A stretch of 64,000 bases of DNA from Casuarina equisetifolia (Eukaryota > Streptophyta > Magnoliopsida > Fagales > Casuarinaceae). Location of the stretch: NCBI GenBank assembly GCA_028551475.1, contig CM052361.1, positions 16,743,274-16,807,273 of the forward strand, given 5' to 3'. The position numbers were made by a program, and so were the translations under genes. Below the pieces are notes generated by a model. That model was given only the letters and a program-made list of their open reading frames with translations. It did no database searches and was not told the DNA's origin. This document shows positions 49,401-61,700 of the stretch, piece by piece (position 1 is the first letter of the stretch; the number at the start of each line of letters is the position of its first letter).

Positions 49401-49735
49401 TATTGGTTATGGATACAAGGTGCCAGACTATCTTTGTTGTAAAATCACGCTTGATATTTTCCGTGATCCAGTCATCACTCCTAGTGGGGTTACATATGAG
49501 AGATCAGTGATTATTGACCATCTTCAGAAGGTAATGTTTGCTTGTTTCAGTTTAGGGTTAATTTTTCTTTCATCTCTTTGCAGCGTTTTCTGACTTTTTC
49601 ACAATTTAGGTGGGTAAGTTTGATCCAATAACGCGTGAACCACTTGACCAATCCCAGCTAGTACCAAACCTGGCAATAAAGGAAGCAGTGGAAGCATTTC
49701 TAGAGAAACATGGCTGGGCATACAAGGCAGATTGA
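46471..49735 (+). CDS. CHIP: E3 ubiquitin-protein ligase CHIP (TPR plus U-box)
   Basis: CHIP binds the C-termini of Hsp70/Hsp90 through its TPR domain and ubiquitinates misfolded clients through its U-box. Eight exons: 46471-46569, 46693-46760, 46941-47004, 47765-47836, 48927-49060, 49173-49326, 49420-49530, 49610-49735; 828 nt, 275 residues, the usual plant CHIP length. TPRs occupy about residues 5-115 ([46 protein letters not shown]). A charged helical linker follows ([14 protein letters not shown]). The U-box runs from residue 198: [51 protein letters not shown]. All junctions are GT/AG and keep frame. The exon 7 acceptor has a weak pyrimidine tract, and an in-frame alternative lies 27 nt upstream. 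The gene looks intact. Confidence 0.95.
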
Positions 49736-49939
49736 AAATTGAACCTGATCAATAAGTCACAGATTGGGGTCTCGACTGCTGTTTCCTCTTTGTATGGGAT
49801 GGTGTCAGCTCTGGTGCTTAGTGTGCATCATCAGTCATGTCTGGTATGGTTCTTTGGCGCCTTTTGTAACATGCCTTTTCAGTCATGTGTTAGGTCCCAT
49901 TTTTTGAACTATATATATAGTCTCTATACAACTAGTTAG

Positions 49940-51060
49940 CTAGATTGTACAGATAGTGTTCTGAACCTTACTCATGAGCGCCCATGAAGGTTTAAAAACT
50001 TCCAGTGGTTGGTAGGTTCAGACCTTTACTAGATTTGCAATTACAACTGTTTGATGACTTGCTTTGTAATGTAAGAGACATGAAAATCCACAAAATTGTC
50101 TAATAGTACTTGACACAAAGAAAATAGAGTAATTTTTCTTTTTCTTGTCTAGTTATGCCGGCATGTATTTTGTTCCCTCATAGATCTTTCTGTGAAGAAT
50201 GTTTGAGCATTATGTTTAACGAAGTGTTCTGACGTTTTTGATCTTATGTTTTACCGCCCAGCCACTAGATTACATTGTGATTTGTGTGAACGTTTTTCTT
50301 TAACAAAGAGTTATTATGTGCATGTTTTTGTGCCTTGCTTTGGTGAGAGCAGCGGTTGTTACTGGTAGCCATGGAGGAGGGTTGGGAGGTTCTCAATCAT
50401 AAAAGGATGGTCCTTAACAAGAGTGTGTGAGATAGTCTTTTTATATCACTAAAGAGTTCTAATTGGGTTTATGGAATATTAATACTTGCTCTTAGTCTAA
50501 ACTGTTAGCTATGGTTGAGGCCAAATAGGGTTTATCTTTGTAAGTCGGAGTTTGGGTTTTAGATAAAGTTGATTGTAGGTTAAGGCTTAATGCCAAAAAG
50601 CTGTTGTCATCAATTTGTGCTTATCTGAAAGAAGAAGCTTTGAAGAATGCAGAAGCGAGGGGTAGATATGTTATCCACAGCATGTTGCATCCATAGATTA
50701 GTAGTGTGTCATCTTTTATGAGATGCACCCACAGCATGTTGTTGCCAAATACTTGGATGAAACCTCTAAAAGTGACAATTTGTCACATAAATTTGTCTCA
50801 TACGCATCAGATGGATGGGCTACACATGGAGGCAGAACACTCGATTCAAATTGAAGTAGATTTCTTGATTTTTTTGCAGAAAATCCAATTCATGCACAGA
50901 ATGATTAGACCTTAATCGTTTGAAAAAATATGCTTTTACCAAATTAACTACACAGCACCAGCCAGCAGGTTCAGAAAATTCTAATTTGCTGTACCTTGCT
51001 TTTATCTTTTGCACATTCACAAGGCCTCCTGCCACAACATCTGCAAGGGAATGAAACTTG
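49940..51060. other. Intergenic, CHIP 3' side to F-box remnant
   Basis: Holds the CHIP 3' UTR at its left end. The minus-strand frame at 51035-50820 lies just downstream of the F-box remnant and may be its old 3' UTR. No domain is recognised on either strand. Confidence 0.45.
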
Positions 51061-51077
51061 GTACATGGGTTATTGCT

Positions 51078-51650
51078 TCAAACATGGACAAAGCTCCGTG
51101 AATTCTGTAGATGCCTAAAATATCCTTTTATAGGACCATATGCAACGAAATCCCTTTTATCATATATCATCAATATATCTTCAGTCTCCAGGAACTTTAT
51201 TGGTCGGTGCAAGCGACCAAAGGATGCGTGTATGACATACTCTTTATTCCAAAATGTTGGATCACCATATTCCTTCATCATCCATGAATCAAAACGATTC
51301 CAAATATGGACATCACACACAGACAACCTCCTACACTACCATATTCATTTGGTCCAAATTTTTTCTTTGTTTTTGTGTCTCCCCTAGGTGAGGTGGTAGC
51401 GACGTCAAACGGAATCGTTCACCCCAAAGTCAAAAGCCACTATAACAACCGGACCCCCCACATCATCACTTACCCAATGAACCACCCCATTGAGGTATTG
51501 TTATCTTGGCCATTACTTCGAAAGGTTGGCCTTCTGGGAATTTCGCAGGATTTCACTTTTAGAGTTGTCTTATTTCACCGCACTTTTGGATCCGATGTCT
51601 TTGTAGGTTTACCCTAGCAAGCTCACCTTGGGCCCTCGTAGGCGGAAGTT
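51078..51650 (-). pseudogene. F-box gene, C-terminal half (F-box-associated domain), broken
   Basis: F-box proteins are substrate receptors of SCF ubiquitin ligases; many plant ones carry a C-terminal F-box-associated (FBA) domain. On the minus strand, about 51540-51440 reads HWVSDDVGGPVVIVAFDFG. After a frameshift, 51326-51078 reads DSWMMKEYGDPTFWNKEY, then LETEDILMIYDKRDFVAY and KGYFRHLQ. These are the typical FBA phrases (Trp-Met-Lys-Glu-Tyr-Gly, Ile-Leu-Met-x-Tyr-Asp). At least one frameshift lies near 51327 (between GGCLC and CDVHIW). The N-terminal half of what looks like the same gene is at 55515-55107 in the same orientation, beyond a retrotransposon. Confidence 0.65.
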
Positions 51651-51740
51651 TACCATCAAATCCCTAAGCAGTGAACTCATAAGCGAGGACTAAAACCTAG
51701 GAAGCAAGTGTACCCTAATGCTATTTATTTCTGTCCTGTT

Positions 51741-52261
51741 TGTTATGTCTTAGTAAGGGAAGATAGAAATTAGACAGATTCAATATGAGGTAGACGAAGA
51801 ATATGAAGGATTGATTCTCATTCCAATAGAAAGGTATTTACACATGTTTTTCTCTCCTCCTAGCAGCCCCATTTGGCCCCTTCGTGTTCCCGTGGAACTC
51901 ATCATTTAGTAGTCTTTTACACTCTCTCTTTCATTAATTACAAGGGGACATTTATTATATTAACGGCTAGTGGGTATGACCTTGGACTCATCCAACATTC
52001 TCTACGCCTACGTGCCTCAGAGATAACGCTATTCTCGGTATTTTGAGAAGCTAATGTAGGATCCTTCCTTCTAACGCATGGCATGGGCAAGTAAGCATGC
52101 TTTACAAGTCACGTAGGAAGACGGCACACGATTTGACATGGTGGAAATGATTGTGGGTGAGGGCTTCTTCGTGTCTTGTGAAAGTCTCCACCCTTCGACT
52201 AGGGCTTTCAATTTTCCATGGAGGCATTTGAAAGGGATATGGAGATGAGTTGGCTGTTACA
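51741..52261 (-). repeat. 3' LTR of a truncated Ty3/gypsy element (minus strand)
   Basis: Read on the minus strand, a polypurine tract AGAAAGGGGAGGA is followed at once by TGTAACAG (52261 downward), the expected start of a 3' LTR. The far end near 51741 (ending CATAACA) matches the corresponding end of the 5' LTR at about 54950. The segment 51775-51880 aligns well with 54978-55080 (shared GGATTGATTCTCATTCC and CAATAGAAAGGT). Confidence 0.75.
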
Positions 52262-54945
52262 TCCTCCCCTTTCTATACCTGCGACAATCTCGTCATCGTG
52301 AGGTAATCTTTAATGGCTTTCAAAAATTGCAACAAATCTTCTTCATATTCCCAAGAGATGTCACTATCAAGCATGATGCCCTATCAAATTAGAAATTGGT
52401 GCCTCATTAGAACTCTCTTGCATTGTGAGATCCTGATATCTAGGATCTCCTTAATTTTGTTGTTGTCAGAGGAATTAGTCGTGGTCAGTGGAGCTTGTGC
52501 AGATTTCTGTTTTTCAAGGTTTTCATGATCTCCATGAAAGGCTTTTAGCTGGCTAACATGGAAAATAGGGTGAATTTTTAAGGAAGGATGGAGTTCTATA
52601 TGATAGGTTGCTGGTTCTACCTTCTCCAACACATTGAAGGGTCCCTCAAACTTCTACAATAACCCTTTATGAAGGGGTCAAAAAGCCTTGATTTGTTGAG
52701 GGGCTATTTTCACCGTCACAAGGTTTCCGGGTTGGTAGTCGATTGGTCGTTGATGCTCGTCAGCCCACCACTTCATCTTTTCAGTTGCTCAAGTTAGATA
52801 AGAGAGGGCAGAATTAGACATATTTTACCATTCCATGGCCACTTAGCACAGCTTCTCTTTGCTGTTAAAGACAGATTACTGAGTTTGAGAGGCTATCAAC
52901 CTGTGTTAGTTTGAAAGGGCTCCTCTCTGTGGATTTGCTCCTCTAGAGGTTATGAGAATCAAGTGACATCCAATAACCTTGCCTACTCTCCTTAGTTTGT
53001 ACTCACAAAGTGGCAAAAGTATCCCTTGAGCAACCCATTGATCCTTTTAGTCTGTCCATTTGTTTGAGGATGAAAACTTGTAGAGAATCGTAGCTTGGGC
53101 CCTAAAAAGTGGAACAACTTCCTCTACAACCTTCCAATAAATTAAGAGTCCTTGTCACTAACAATATTGTGAGGAATGCACTAATACTTGACCATAGTAA
53201 GCCTAGTTGTTACCTTAGAAGAGTAGTCAATAGGAGCTTATAGAAATGATCTACTACCACAAGGGTGGAATTGCATCCATTAGATTCAATGTCATCTCAT
53301 ATGCTGGGCTAGAAATAGGCCCCTTCAACTAGCACCTTCTTTCTAAGTTGCCTTTGGTGTCCTGCTCATTTGGTGTTGTGACACTTATTTAGTATTTTTT
53401 GACAAAGGTTTTCCCACTTTGGCATAAACAATCATTGGCTCTTAGTGTTGATTAGCCTATGTTCTTCCCATAACATTTTTGTTCTTCCCTTTTGAATGAG
53501 ATTTTACAATTGTCAAGCTATTGGATCGTGGTCTAACCCTTCTTGAATAAGCCCTACTACATCTATTGTGTCCTTGCTAATCACCACAAGATTCGACTTT
53601 TGACTAAGATCATTAACCATTAAATTGGTATGTCTCAAGTTTATAGCATCCTTATCTTAGCATCTAGATATGCTACTATAAACTTATCTAGGTAATGGTG
53701 AAAAAGTTGATTCATGAGTATATAGAAAGTGGCAAGGGCATTAGTAAACCTAAAGGGTATCATGAGCCATTCAAATGCCCCATACCTAGTGACATTAGTC
53801 ATCTTATGTTTTCTTCTTCAAAAATCCTTACTTGATGGAATCCTAATTGGAGATCTACCTTTGAAATGATCTAGGCCCCCTTTAGCTTATTAAACAAGTC
53901 TTCAATCATAGCCATGGGATATTGTTTTTTGATGCTTCCTTATTATGGACTCAATAGTTAATGCAAATTCGAAGCATTTTGTCATGCTTCCTCTAGAGCA
54001 GCATAGGAGCTCAGAAGGAAGCCTTGGAAGGTTGAATATGTCCTACCTCCAACAACGCATTGAGTTGCCATAGAGTCCCTCTAGCTCAAGAGGGGCCATG
54101 TGATAGAAAGCTCGAGCAAGCAACTTAGCTCTTGGCTTTAATTCTATTGCATGATTGATAGCTCGATGAGGTGGAAGCTTTTTTCGGTACCATCTACCCC
54201 TTCCTCTAAAATGGCTTGAATGAGGGGAGGGAGGGGTTCTTTTGAGACAAATCTTCTGCTACTTCTTTACTATGTAGGACAGCTACAAAGAACTCACTCC
54301 CCCCTTGATACCCTTCTTTGCCTGCATTGCTGGCATCTCCTGAATAAGAGGAGGTTTAGGGACCCCATTCATCACTCATGCCTTCTTCCCTTCTTCAAGA
54401 ATGCATATGGCATCAAACATGACAAAGGGAACAACGCCTAACTCGTCGTAAGAATTTCGTACCAAGTACCAAATCGAAGTCATCCATTCTAACCATATAT
54501 AGCTCAGCAGTTCTCTTCCAATATCCTACTTCTAGTGACACTTAACCATTCCAAGGAGAGGAATGGGTTTGCTGTTATCAATTTTGAGCATTCCCCCTTA
54601 ATCCTCTCGTACCTTTGGTCACAACCTTTGAGCTGCTTCAGGTGTTGCGAAATTTTGGGATGTCTCCATATCGATCGTAACAACTATCTTTGGCCCCTCT
54701 ACCATCACATCCATGAATAGTAGTTGCCATCCTTCCCTAGGTGTGTTCTTCCTAATAGTTGTGCTTAGCAACTTTGCACTTCATCCAAATGCTGCTCCTC
54801 ATAGCGACATTGACATCCTTCTCTAGTCTCTCCTATTCTTTCCTCTAATACCTAGAAGCTTTTCCCGAAATCCTCCATGACTGACTTTGTAGCCATGGTT
54901 CTTTACTCCCTAGAATCATTCCGCATCGATACCAAAAGTGTCATG
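52262..54945 (-). mobile_element. Ty3/gypsy element, internal region, truncated and decayed (minus strand)
   Basis: Minus-strand order from high to low coordinates: a primer-binding-like TTGGTATCGATGC near 54930; RT pieces at about 54010-53660, including SKVDLQLGFHQVR and TRYGAFEWLMIPF; an integrase piece with FHPQTNGQTKR at 53075-53047; and the integrase C-terminal part at 52632-52530 with IHPIFHVSQLK. These are typical Ty3/gypsy pol motifs. Gag and most of RNase H are too short or absent and the frames carry many stops, so it is dead. Total size with LTRs is about 3.3 kb, shorter than intact gypsy elements. It lies between the two halves of an F-box gene. Confidence 0.8.
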
Positions 54946-55082
54946 TTATGGTAAGAGGAGATAAAAACTTGACGAGAATTATATGAGGTAGACAAAGAAC
55001 GTGAAGGAGTCAAGAAAGGATTGATTCTCATTCCAATAGAAAGGTTTTTACACATGTTCTTCTCTCCTCCTGACGGCCCCTC
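54946..55082 (-). repeat. Truncated 5' LTR of the Ty3/gypsy element
   Basis: Only about 135 bp of the 521-bp LTR is present. Homology to the 3' LTR stops near 55082, where a 29-bp copy of internal sequence begins (55083-55111, identical to 54821-54849). The rest of the LTR was lost in a rearrangement. Confidence 0.7.
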
Positions 55083-55106
55083 CTCTAGTCTCTCCTATTC
55101 TTTCCT

Positions 55107-55517
55107 CTAATGCCTTTGGTTCGTGCCGCTCGTTTCGATCAGGAGGGGCCGCTTTGAAAATGCAATCAAGATCAACCCAGTGAAGGGTTGTAGGAAAGCA
55201 ACCGAGGCCTTCAGTGGGGTGCAAGAACTCATGGGGTTTGCAAGGTGCAGAGAAGCGAAAAGAGGGTCTGAGCTCAAATGCACCAAGTTGTACATGCGCA
55301 CCTGGAGAACAAGATTTGGGTAAAAAGGTAGCCTTGAAAGAATGTCCATGAGGATCTGGTCTGGAAGGTCCATTATGGTTGTGCATGATGTTACCACCGA
55401 TGATGGTTCTTTTGTTGGTTGGCAGAGAGTTGCTTTGAACTCTTTCCTCTCTTCTTCTTGAGGGGTTTTTTGAGAGGTAAAAGACGGAGAAATATCGGAA
55501 GAATTGATCGAAAACAT
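55107..55517 (-). pseudogene. F-box gene, N-terminal half, broken
   Basis: The minus-strand frame from ATG 55517 (or the inner Met at 55373) reads MDLPDQILMDILSRLP, the start of an F-box that binds Skp1. The middle of the F-box is replaced by unrelated-looking residues, then SSDPLFASLHLANP, the usual post-box phrase, follows and the frame ends in an atypical tail. An overlapping frame (55575-55048) is a shadow. The gene's C-terminal domain is found at 51078-51650, across the gypsy element. The break point coincides with the truncated LTR. Confidence 0.65.
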
Positions 55518-55599
55518 TTGATGATCTTTCTGTTTGGCAGAGCTGAGAGTTCTCTGTTTGGAACACTAGAAACAAATTCGCGGGTCAGAGAAAGAGGGA

Positions 55600-56400
55600 G
55601 GAACAAAAACGACAATCCAACTGGCCTCGCTTGAAATGCTTGCCTTAATCGGAAAAGAGATGAACACAATATCCAAGCTTAAATCTATGCACAAATGAAG
55701 AATGTTACCAGCCCGCCCATCTAACAATCCAGCGATCAGTCCTCAAACCTCCGAAGTCAAAAGAGTCCGGACCTGTATCCACTCTAATGAGAAAGCAGCA
55801 CATCTACTAAATGAAAAAGAAAGCGAGTTGCTTAGGGACAAGTCAAAATTGGTACCAGTTAAGTTCATCACGATGTACAGCGATTTCTCATGATTCTACT
55901 GCTTCTTATTAAAATTGAAAATGCAAAAACCATAACCCAGACCGGAAAAGGAATTTCTTATCCCAACATAGCTAACTTCTAAAAGCTGAAAAAGGAAGCG
56001 GAAGAAATAAAAAACATGTGATACATGTCGTGAATTTACTGCAAACAGGTAACGACAGCTAGTGTTTCGGCTATCTCCAGAGGAGCTCGTCACAACGCAA
56101 AGCTAACAAGTATGTATTCACTTTTCGCTTCAGGTAGAGGTAGCTAAATGAGCCAACATTATTCTTCTGCCAGTGAAATTCAAGCGTATCCAGTGAGAGC
56201 TACACAAAACAAATGAAGGAACAATGTAACCAATAAAAGCTTCTTTATAGTTATTCACATAATCACAGAAATTAACTTATAAAACTGAGGCCAAAACTCA
56301 GTACTGGGCGGAGGATATATGAACAAGTTGAGATTCCCGAGGCCGCCTCAACGATCGTGGGAATTTCCAGATCCAGAATTTACAGGTATGGTGTCCTGCA
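55600..56400. other. Intergenic between F-box remnant and PUB9-like gene
   Basis: No supported gene; short frames on both strands show no domain. The right part should hold the 3' UTR of the PUB9-like gene. Confidence 0.5.
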
Positions 56401-56420
56401 GAAGGTGTGAAGCTCGTTCT

Positions 56421-58589
56421 TCATGAAATATGCACTATATTAACAATCCTGTTCAGTCTCTCAAGAATTCCGCTAGCCTTTCTCTTGGCTCTTGATGTTC
56501 CATTCTCAGCAAGCTTAGAGATAGTTCCGTGGATGTTCTCGTCTTCTCTTATTTCGTTCCACTTAGTTCTATCAGTCAGACATATCGTGTAGAGAATAGC
56601 AACGCAATTCTCCTTGTCACGTTCACAAGTAATCTCTCTAAGAAGGCTCAGCAAGCAAGGAACTGCTCCAAGTTCTGCCATTTCTTCGATGGCCTTCTTG
56701 TGGCTTGACAGCGCTGCAAGGATAGCCAACAACTCATCCACATGGACACGGTCCATGATTTTCTTTAGAATCACTCTCACTGCCCCATACTTTGCGGCTC
56801 TTGCCTTGTTCTCATTGGTCATGCATAGATTAAATATTGCAGAAGCAACATCCTTGATTGCTAATGGATGCCCTTCTTCTAATAGACCAACCAGTGGCTC
56901 TAGAGCACCAGATTTTCCAATAAGTGCTTTGTTTGAGTCAATAGCTGACAAAGTGAAAAGGGCTGCAGCTGCATTGGTCCTTGTCTCAATGGTTCCTGAC
57001 CTCAATGCCTGCATAAGTATTGGAATTACCCGAGGATTTTCGGCCACTAGCTTTTTGTTATTGTCGTGGATTGAAAGATTCAAGAGTGTTGTGATCAAGT
57101 CTTCTTGGAGATCCGGAGGGATACCTGTTTGAGGCTTGCTTTCAGAAAGTGGCCTAAGCAGCTGAGGAATGGCATCCAAGTACTCGCCAAAAAGAGCCCG
57201 GAACGAGGGCATCCTCTTTGTCAACAACCGAAGCTCTGTGGCGGCTTGTTTTTGTTCTGAGAGGGTCGATGACATCTTCTTCAGCAAACAAAGAAAATGG
57301 TCAGTATCTGCCTCTGTTATCCCTTCGTCGTTGATATAGTGAACAGGATCTAACAATTCGATACCCCGGCTCTCACACCATTTTGAAACCATCCCTCGTA
57401 CTACGTGATTTGGAGTAAGAAATGTGTGCGACAGAACTTGTTGGGTCAGGGGGCATGTCCTGTTGCCTGCTTTTAGCCATTTGTGAATGAAAGGCCTATC
57501 ATATGTCTGCAAAATGAATTAATACCAGGAAACCGAAACTAATTAATATCCACAACACAACGTAGCCTCCATTAAGTAGGGGATTGCAAAGGCATGCGAG
57601 TTACAGCTTTCAAAATAATAATAACAAAGGAAGCAATTTCTATGGAGTAATTTAATGCCCCTGCATTAGAGAGGGACCCCAAGCAAATAACTTCAATAGA
57701 CTTTATTTTGTATCTAAAATCGCACTACAAGCAGCTCAAGAACTACAAAGGTTTTCCTTTGTTTCTCTTCTCATATTATCTTAACAGTAATGGAAAAAAT
57801 ATCTCTACAGTCCTCATCCAAGAAAAAGAATCAGATTCATCATCCTTCTGGCACATGCCGGTCCTCCACAACATTCAGAAACTATGAGGAGTATAATAAG
57901 AATTTCGGATGGAATTTTCCAAGCAACCAAACAAAGCAGAAAACAATAATGAATGAAAAAAAAAATTCTAAAATGCATAAATTAGGAGAAAATTAAAGCG
58001 AAAAGATGAAGAACCCAGAACAATTTGTTGTCGGCTCACAAAAAGAAAAATGGCTCCCATTTGGTTTTCTGGAAAAGAAAGGAAAATAAAATAACAAAAA
58101 AGTTAGATGTTAACTTTTAGCTCTTTAAGTTAATCCGCTTAGGAAATGAAAAAATAATCCCGCCATAAAAGATGAAATTAATGCTTATTCCGTTTTCCCA
58201 GCCCACCAAAGACGGGAAAAAGAAAATCCAAAAGTAAAGAGTTCGGTTATTTTCCAAGGAAAAAAACAGAGAAATCCTGATATACCGACCTGTCCTGTGG
58301 CCACAATAACAGGATCTCTCATCAACTCCTTGGACAAGGGACAACGAAACTCATCAGGACAAGTCAGCGTCTCGAGGAGTTTCGGGGAGAGTGAGCGTCT
58401 TCCCCTCAGCTTCAATTCCTTCAAAGCGCAAAGTTTCTCCCTAGCCTCGTCGATGATTTCGGTGCTGTAACTGTCATCGTCTACTATAGCCCGCGCCAGT
58501 CTCCGCAGCTCTTTCTTCAACTCGGTCGCCTTCGCTATCACCGCCGGATCAGATTCAAAAACACCCGTCTTAGCCATCCGATCATTCAC
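56421..58589 (-). CDS. PUB9: U-box / ARM-repeat E3 ubiquitin ligase, PUB9-like
   Basis: Plant U-box/ARM ligases transfer ubiquitin to targets bound by their armadillo repeats. Exon 1 is 58589-58290 and exon 2 is 57506-56421, separated by a 783-nt intron (donor GTCGGT, acceptor TTTTGCAG); 461 residues from the first Met, 457 from the Met at 58577, close to Arabidopsis PUB9. The N-terminal ~70 residues are helical and charged ([17 protein letters not shown]). The U-box is [24 protein letters not shown], then [11 protein letters not shown] and TCPLTQQVL, with the intron inside it after GQ, as in many PUB genes. ARM repeats follow (about residues 190-450: [49 protein letters not shown]). The gene appears intact. 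Intron retention would add VGISGFL and end early at 58185. Symbol by family resemblance. Confidence 0.9.
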
Positions 58590-58713
58590 AAGTCAGAACT
58601 GTGGATTGAAAATTGAATCACTCAAACCGAAGTTTTTCTTAGAATGACGAAGCGGAGAATGAGAATCACAATAGGAATGCTCTGTTTCATCCTCTCCACT
58701 CCACTCCGCCCCA

Positions 58714-58716
<3 letters not shown>

Positions 58717-58761
<45 letters not shown>
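58717..58761 (-). repeat. (CT)22 microsatellite in the PUB9-like 5' leader/promoter
   Basis: On the coding (minus) strand this is a GA/AG run about 130 bp upstream of the start codon. GA/CT tracts in plant leaders and core promoters are common and can bind GAGA-type BBR/BPC factors. Confidence 0.95.
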
Positions 58762-58765
<4 letters not shown>

Positions 58766-58799
58766 GCTTCTATTCTCCGTAACTCCCCGAACCGAAAAC

Positions 58800-61700
58800 G
58801 AGTTTTGAGGTTTGCCTCAACCCGCTTTCTTATCTAGCAAGTTTGCACTGACGTATTCAAGTGAAATTTCGCCACGTCGACATGCACGAGTGAAACTAAA
58901 ACCGCTTACCACCCTCTTAAAGAACCCCCAGAAACCAGATCCTTTTTTTTTTTTTTTTATACATATATTTTAACTTTCCATAGACACCAAGATGAGTTTG
59001 TCAAAGATGGTAGGATAAGATGTAAGGTTTGGAAACCCATCACTCCTCAATAAGTATTCTTTAACAATAGAACATTTGTAATTACTGCGTGATATCTTCC
59101 TATGAATATAACAACGTCCAATTTTCCTCTCTTCCTTAATTTGGGCCATTCTCATTATGACGCCTACAAATCTGCAGGATTGAAAGGGTGCAGGGCAATT
59201 TCAACCATAAACAAAATGGACGAAAATTGGGGAGGAAGAGATGTTGAAATGGGTGGAAAGTGGGACATGCATGGTCCACGGAATCCATGGCCTAAATAGC
59301 TGGCACAGGCAAGTGGGGAAAACTTGGAGTCTACTCGGCTCTAACGCGTTGTCCTCCTGATGCGACAAACACATGAACAGAGAAGTCCATTAAGTTAGGG
59401 GTGGCACTGGAGAGCTCAGTTCCCATGCAACTTCTCTCATACGCATTGATTTCCGCTACAGACCACACAGGTGGCATTCAAGCACTACATCTGTCATGTG
59501 GGAATCTTGCAAAAGTAGAGGCATGTTTCATTCTTCGCCACACCGTGGGCTTGTGTTGTCTCTCACTGCCAGGTGGGTCTCGTCCTTGGTCACATGTCGT
59601 TTTCACTGGTAAACAAGTGCATGCTGGGCATGTTGACTGGATTGGAGGCATGTAACACACAGAAAAGGAATGCATGTCAAATGGTAGAAGAAAAGGAAGA
59701 AAGTTTAGAAGGCTATCCAGGACCAGATAGAGCCTTCCTCAGTAAGACTGGGTCAGTATTAGGTTTTTCAAATATTGAGTGTTTAGAAGGACTTTCTTTT
59801 ACTTCTTCTTCACCTTTCTTCTCAAATTTGTCGAAAAGGCCCCTTCTTTAAAGAGGACAAAAAAAAAACATATATTTATATAAATACTGAACTTAAGCTC
59901 AAAAAATTTCAAGAAATACGAGTTCTTAATTGAGCCATAACTCTTATAAGTCGTGGGATGCTTTTTAAGATTTCGCAAGGGCATATTCAAAACCACTTAG
60001 AACTTTAATGTGAAAAATTACAAAATCTGGTAGTGCATTTGTAATAAAAGGGGTCTATGCCAGTGCTTGGAAATCACGTCAAAAGAACTACTTAAGGAAC
60101 ACACCATATGGCACTACTTTTAGAATCTTACCATGCGCTCAAGTTTGTAAGAAATTAGAGGAGAAAGTTTATGCAGTCAACACTATTAACTAACAAGTAA
60201 GTTTTGGTCCAACTCAAATTTGCAAGATCATAACGTAGCGAGGAAAAAAGTGAACTAAATCTACGGGCTTCTATTGCACTCACATGGTTGCATCTCAAAG
60301 TGTTTGGACAATCTTCAGGCGATAAGCTATGACTTTCTGGATGTCTAGAAAATACTAATAGCGAATGACAGAAAGATTGGTCATAATCAAGCGTTGCCCT
60401 CCTATTCCTGCTATCTGGTTTTGAGCGCAGTCGAATTCACTTTAGACGGTCACTGTCTACGTTTGGTGGAGAGCGGCTGTGGGGGGCCGAAAGACAATGA
60501 TAGGGAATATGGCCACCACTGGATTCCAAAATAGAGGAGGAAGGGCAAGAGGCTGTCAATGTTTTTGGGAGCTGTGATGAGACTAAACAATCGAATGAGT
60601 TCTGTTTACTATTTTGTCCGTTTCTTTTCAATTATTTTTGGTATTAAATGGATCATTTATCCGCAACGTTTCAAATCCTTAACACACACCTTGAAGAGAG
60701 AGACAGGCACAGGGCTTGCCCTTTGTCAAAATTAGAAATAATTTCGAAAGGAAAGGAGATCATCTTGAGATTGAAATATATGAAAAGTCACTATTTTGTC
60801 TCTGGAATTCTCTCATCTCGTTTTATTATTGAGTAAAGTTATATTATTTACATATTTTTTTGGGTGCTAATTAAACGAGTTTATGGGTAGGCAATATTTG
60901 AGAAAAGTTCTCTCTTGACAAATAATTTATGAGACTTGTTGTTAAGGAAAGGGATGCGTTATCCGTGGTTGGCCCTTGGGAATAAACTTGGCTCCTTTGG
61001 CCCCATTAGGGAGTCATACCTAATGACCCAACTTTTCGAAGTTAATATATTGTCAAAGTTAGACTCTGAAATTTATTTGTTTTAGTAAGTTTTGATTTCA
61101 AGAAAAGCTGAGAAAAGAAATCGAAACATATTGAAACATAACAACAGTAATAACATAATATTTAATGATTCATCTCCCCAAAGATATTTTGATTTTTTTA
61201 CGCACCAAAAATGAACAGAAGTTAGATAGTGAAAGATAAACGGTTTAAAGTCGACATTCAACTACTATTAAGTTGATATTTTGACAGCAAGCTTTTCGAT
61301 CTAGAAAACATGCAGTCGAAAATGTAACCCTTTAATTGATATCAATTTCCGAATCAATGATCTACATAGTTGAAAGTTCCATATATAAGGCTCTTCAAGT
61401 AAGACTTATCAATGGTCAAAAAATGCCTAATGAATAAGTACTACTTAGAATCTCTTAAGTTTCAAGTTCAATATTAAGTATATAAGTTTGGATGTGATGA
61501 AAAAATAAAAAATAAAAATTGTTGCTTCAATATGCATGGAAAATCGATTGTTGGGATAGACACAGTAGCCACTAATATGAACCCCCAACTCACGGCGGAA
61601 GATATAATATGTTTTTTGTGTTGCCATGGGAGAAAACATGGAGAAAGGCAAGCAATGGTGATGTATATGATTGTAGGAGCTAAACCACGCGCGTTCTCCG

